Shown in pieces: positions 13,970 through 16,447 of a stretch of DNA of 16,447 nucleotides (positions are counted from its first letter, which is position 1; each line of letters opens with the position of its first letter). A program made the position numbers and the translations under genes. The notes under the pieces were generated by a model. That model saw only the letters and a list, made by a program, of their open reading frames with translations. It had not been told where the DNA came from and searched no databases. Source of the stretch: JAFKKF01 sp035651055 (GTDB lineage Bacteria > Pseudomonadota > Alphaproteobacteria > Rhizobiales > Kaistiaceae); NCBI GenBank assembly GCA_035651055.1, contig DASRGK010000106.1:1-16447 (forward strand), read 5' to 3'.

Positions 13970-14545
13970 TCAGGCTGGCGCGCCCTGCCGCGACAGCGCG
14001 GCTATGCCGGTGCGGCAGACTTCGATGAGGCCGAGCGGCGCCATGATGGCGATGAACTGCTCGATCTTGTCGGTCGTGCCGGAGAGCCCGAAGACGAAGT
14101 GATCGACGGTGGCGTCGACGACCTCGGCGTGGAAAGCGTCGGCGAGCCGCAGCGCCTCGACCCGTTCCGAGCCGCGGTTGCCGATCTTGACCAGGGCCAG
14201 CTCGCGCTCGATCGGCGTTCCCTCGGCGGTGAGGTCGTGAACGCTGTGGACCGGCACCATGCGGCCGAGCTGCGCCTTGATCTGCTCGATCACCGCCGGC
14301 GTGCCGGTGGTGACGATGGTGATGCGCGACAGGTGCCGCGCGTGCTCGGTCTCGGACACCGTCAGGCTGTCGATATTGTAGCCGCGCCCGGAGAAGAGAC
14401 CGATGACCCGGGCAAGCACGCCCGGCTCGTTGTCGACCATCACCGAGAGCGTGTGCCGCTCGGTGCGGTCGTGGCGCTCCTCGATGAAATAGGCGGAGGC
14501 CGGCGGCAACACCGGCCCCTTCGCCTTCGCCGCCCGCGCGGCCAT
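13970..14545 (-). CDS. ilvN: Acetolactate synthase small (regulatory) subunit
   Basis: A 191-residue regulatory subunit of acetohydroxyacid synthase. After a ~30-residue N-terminal tail (with SAYFIEERHD, as in rhizobial IlvH proteins) comes an ACT domain (~32-105) with HTLSVMVDNEPGVLARVIGL and GRGYNIDSLTVSETE. The loop Gly/Asn residues that bind valine are in place, so valine feedback is expected. The C-terminal half (~115-180) is the usual ALS-small C domain, with VVDATVDHFVFGLSG and LGLIEVCRTG. The subunit binds the catalytic IlvB and raises its activity. Its ATG overlaps the ilvB stop (TGATG), which indicates translational coupling and equal production. The lysE-like gene follows 12 bp downstream. 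Confidence 0.96.
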   Translation of the reverse strand: MAARAAKAKGPVLPPASAYFIEERHDRTERHTLSVMVDNEPGVLARVIGLFSGRGYNIDSLTVSETEHARHLSRITIVTTGTPAVIEQIKAQLGRMVPVHSVHDLTAEGTPIERELALVKIGNRGSERVEALRLADAFHAEVVDATVDHFVFGLSGTTDKIEQFIAIMAPLGLIEVCRTGIAALSRQGAPA

Positions 14546-16311
14546 CAGACGAGCACCTTGCCGGCGGCGCCGATCGCGGCGCCGATCTCCTCCGGCGTCA
14601 CTTCCTCGCCGAGCAGCATTTCGTTATGCGCCTTGCCCGACGGGATCATCGGGAAGCAGTTGGCGAGCGCCGCGACCCGGCAGTCGAAGAGGACGGGGCG
14701 CTTGACCTCGATCATCTCGGCGATCGCGTCGTCGAGTTCGCCCGGCTTCTCCGCCCGGATGCCGACGCAGCCATAGGCGTCGGCGAGCTTCACGAAGTCG
14801 GGCAGCGAGTCCATGTAGGAGTGCGACAGCCGGTTGCCGTGGAGGAGTTCCTGCCACTGCCGGACCATCCCCATGTACTGGTTGTTGAGGATGAAGATCT
14901 TGATCGGCAGGTCGTGCTGAACCGCGGTCGACATTTCCTGCATGGTCATGAGCACCGAGGCGTCGCCGGCAATGTCGATGACGAGACTGTCGCGGTGCGC
15001 CACCTGGACGCCGACGGCGGCCGGCAGGCCGTAGCCCATGGTGCCGAGGCCGCCCGAGGTCATCCAGCGGTTCGGCTCCTCGAAGCGATAGAACTGGGCC
15101 GCCCACATCTGGTGCTGGCCGACTTCGGTGGTGATGTAGGTGTCCCTGTCCCTGGTTGCGGCGAACAGCCGCTCGATCGCGAATTGCGGCATGATGACGT
15201 CGCGGTTCGGCCGGTAGGCAAGCGACCGGCGCGCCCGCCAGCGGTCGATCTGCTCCCACCAGGCCTTCAGCGCCGCCTTGTCGATCTTCGGCTTCTCGGC
15301 CTTCCACACGATCAGCAGGTCTTCCAGCACCTCGCCGACGTCGCCGACGATGCCGAGATCGACGCGCACGTTCTTGTTGATCGAGGACGGGTCGATGTCG
15401 ATCTGGATCTTCTTCGAGCCCGGCGAGAAGGCGTTGACCCGCCCGGTAATGCGGTCGTCGAAGCGCGCGCCGATCGCGACCATCAGGTCGCAGTCGTGCA
15501 TGACGTTGTTGGCCTCGAACGTGCCGTGCATGCCGAGCATGCCGAGCCAGTGCGGATCGGAGGCCGGGAAAGCGCCGAGCCCCATCAGCGTCGAGGTGAC
15601 GGGGTAGCCGGTGAGCCGGGCGAGCTCGCGGAGGAGCTGCGCCGCGTGCGGCCCGGAATTGACGACGCCGCCGCCGGTATAGAAGACCGGCCGCTTGGCC
15701 CTGGCGATCATCTCGACCGCGGTGCGGATGGCGACGGGATCGCCCTTGGTGCGCGGATGGTAGCTGCGATGCCGGACCTCGCCGGGACCGATATAGGTGC
15801 CGGTCGCGAACTGGACGTCCTTCGGAATGTCGACCAGCACCGGCCCGGGGCGGCCGTGCATGGCGACGTAGAACGCCTCATGAATGGTGCGGGCGAGGTC
15901 GTTGACGTCGCGGACAAGCCAGTTGTGTTTGGTCGCCGGCCGCGTGATGCCGACGGTGTCGGCCTCCTGGAAGGCGTCGTTGCCGATGAGGTGCGTCGGC
16001 ACCTGGCCGGTGAAGCAGACCAGCGGGATCGAGTCCATCAGCGCATCGGTGAGCGGCGTCACCATGTTGGTGGCGCCCGGCCCCGAGGTGACGAGGACGA
16101 CGCCCGGCTTGCCGGTCGAGCGGGCATAGCCCTCGGCCGCGTGGCCGGCGCCCTGCTCGTGACGGACAAGGATGTGCTCGACCCGGTCCTGCTGGATGAT
16201 CTCGTCATAGATCGGGAGCACCGCACCGCCCGGATAGCCGAAAATGTGCTCGACCCCTTGGTCGATCAGGGCCTGGACGACCATCTGCGCCCCGGTCATC
16301 TGCTTTTCCAT
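14545..16311 (-). CDS. ilvB: Acetolactate synthase large (catalytic) subunit
   Basis: 588 residues from the ATG at 16311. GAGGTG lies 6 nt upstream; in-frame GTGs at 16314 and 16320 are possible but overlap that site. The enzyme condenses pyruvate with pyruvate or 2-oxobutyrate, the first common step of valine, leucine and isoleucine synthesis. The three ThDP-enzyme domains are visible: the PYR domain with catalytic Glu52 in RHEQGAGHAAEGYAR and GYPGGAVLPIYDE; the FAD-binding middle domain (~190-330, GARFDDRITGRV); and the PP domain (~370-560) with the thiamine-diphosphate motif starting GDASVLMTMQE and ending in LNNQYMGMVRQW. Length and motifs are normal. Upstream stand a branched-chain leader peptide and a terminator, so control by attenuation is expected. 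Confidence 0.97.
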   Translation of the reverse strand: MEKQMTGAQMVVQALIDQGVEHIFGYPGGAVLPIYDEIIQQDRVEHILVRHEQGAGHAAEGYARSTGKPGVVLVTSGPGATNMVTPLTDALMDSIPLVCFTGQVPTHLIGNDAFQEADTVGITRPATKHNWLVRDVNDLARTIHEAFYVAMHGRPGPVLVDIPKDVQFATGTYIGPGEVRHRSYHPRTKGDPVAIRTAVEMIARAKRPVFYTGGGVVNSGPHAAQLLRELARLTGYPVTSTLMGLGAFPASDPHWLGMLGMHGTFEANNVMHDCDLMVAIGARFDDRITGRVNAFSPGSKKIQIDIDPSSINKNVRVDLGIVGDVGEVLEDLLIVWKAEKPKIDKAALKAWWEQIDRWRARRSLAYRPNRDVIMPQFAIERLFAATRDRDTYITTEVGQHQMWAAQFYRFEEPNRWMTSGGLGTMGYGLPAAVGVQVAHRDSLVIDIAGDASVLMTMQEMSTAVQHDLPIKIFILNNQYMGMVRQWQELLHGNRLSHSYMDSLPDFVKLADAYGCVGIRAEKPGELDDAIAEMIEVKRPVLFDCRVAALANCFPMIPSGKAHNEMLLGEEVTPEEIGAAIGAAGKVLV

Positions 16312-16346
16312 CACCTTCACCTCGCCACTCGAAGCCTTGAATTCGG

Positions 16347-16373
16347 AAATAAAAAAGGGCCTCAGAGGGCCCT
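16347..16373 (-). terminator. ilvB attenuator terminator
   Basis: On the minus strand AGGGCC (16373-16368), loop CTCTGA, and GGCCCT (16361-16356) form a perfect 6-bp GC-rich stem running into TTTTTTATTT (16356-16347). This is a textbook intrinsic terminator. It lies between a leader peptide and the ilvB start codon (36 nt before it) rather than after a gene, which is the place of an attenuator. Confidence 0.85.
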
Positions 16374-16377
16374 ATCC

Positions 16378-16423
16378 GCGCACCACCTCTTGCGACGGCC
16401 GTCAAGCCATCGTGGCGGTGCGC
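16378..16423 (-). promoter_or_regulatory. ilvB leader RNA: pause hairpin overlapping the leader peptide
   Basis: GCGCACCGCC (16423-16414), inside the leader coding region, pairs with GGTGGTGCGC (16387-16378) over 10 bp with one G-U. A ribosome reaching the leader stop (16402-16404) would cover the first arm and free the second. A short competing helix, AGAGG (16390-16386) with CCTCT (16369-16365), could reach from the second arm into the terminator 5' arm and loop and act as antiterminator. The helices are seen by eye; relative stabilities were not computed. Confidence 0.6.
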
Positions 16424-16447
16424 TCCAATACTACGAGAATGATTGTG
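16402..16447 (-). CDS. ilvB leader peptide, C-terminal part only (cut by window end)
   Basis: The minus-strand frame entering at the window edge reads TIILVVLERTATMA and then TGA at 16402-16404. It has the run Ile-Ile-Leu-Val-Val-Leu, which includes all three branched-chain amino acids, just before a stop codon, followed by an attenuator-terminator and ilvB. This is the standard layout of a multivalent ilv leader peptide, as predicted for ilv operons in several proteobacteria. Its start codon and promoter lie beyond position 16447. Confidence 0.8.
   Translation of the reverse strand, partial: TIILVVLERTATMA

Overview
The window is GC-rich DNA from an alphaproteobacterium, most likely a member of the Hyphomicrobiales (Rhizobiales). 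The evidence is the strong GC bias at third codon positions, the rhizobial-type IlvB, IlvN, LeuA and class I IlvC proteins, and the scattered rather than operonic arrangement of these branched-chain amino acid genes. No tRNA, rRNA, insertion sequence or CRISPR array was seen. No stretch looks recently transferred.

Left part (1-5900), envelope and signalling. The window opens inside a plus-strand gene for an outer-membrane autotransporter. The surviving end of its passenger resembles the DUF3494 ice-binding-like beta-helix. A small periplasmic L,D-transpeptidase follows. Next come two Crp/Fnr-family regulators (both minus strand) on either side of a plus-strand receiver-like/PAS/GGDEF/EAL cyclic-di-GMP enzyme. 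The first regulator is divergent from that enzyme, and the shared control region holds two abutting inverted repeats. The second regulator converges on it.

Right part (5900-16447), branched-chain amino acid synthesis, almost all on the minus strand. In transcription order: the end of an ilv leader peptide and a clear attenuator-terminator; ilvB and ilvN (overlapping stop/start); a LysE-type exporter; a small protein with a putative caspase-like His/Cys dyad; a DUF2461 protein; an intrinsic terminator; a secreted jelly-roll-like protein; ilvC; a PhzF-family protein with a four-helix membrane protein; a small plus-strand hypothetical gene; and leuA. leuA is preceded by a newly called 32-residue leader peptide ending in a Leu-rich run, followed by a ladder of mutually exclusive hairpins. 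IlvBN make acetolactate and acetohydroxybutyrate, IlvC converts these to the dihydroxy acids, and LeuA commits the valine precursor to leucine. Both ilvBN and leuA therefore appear to be controlled by ribosome stalling at branched-chain codons, while no leader was seen in front of ilvC.

The items most worth following are the leuA leader without an obvious intrinsic terminator, the ilvB attenuator cut by the window edge, the caspase-like/DUF2461 gene pair, the terminator placed 13 nt before the start codon of the secreted protein, the abutting palindromes between crp and the GGDEF-EAL gene, and the ice-binding-like autotransporter.
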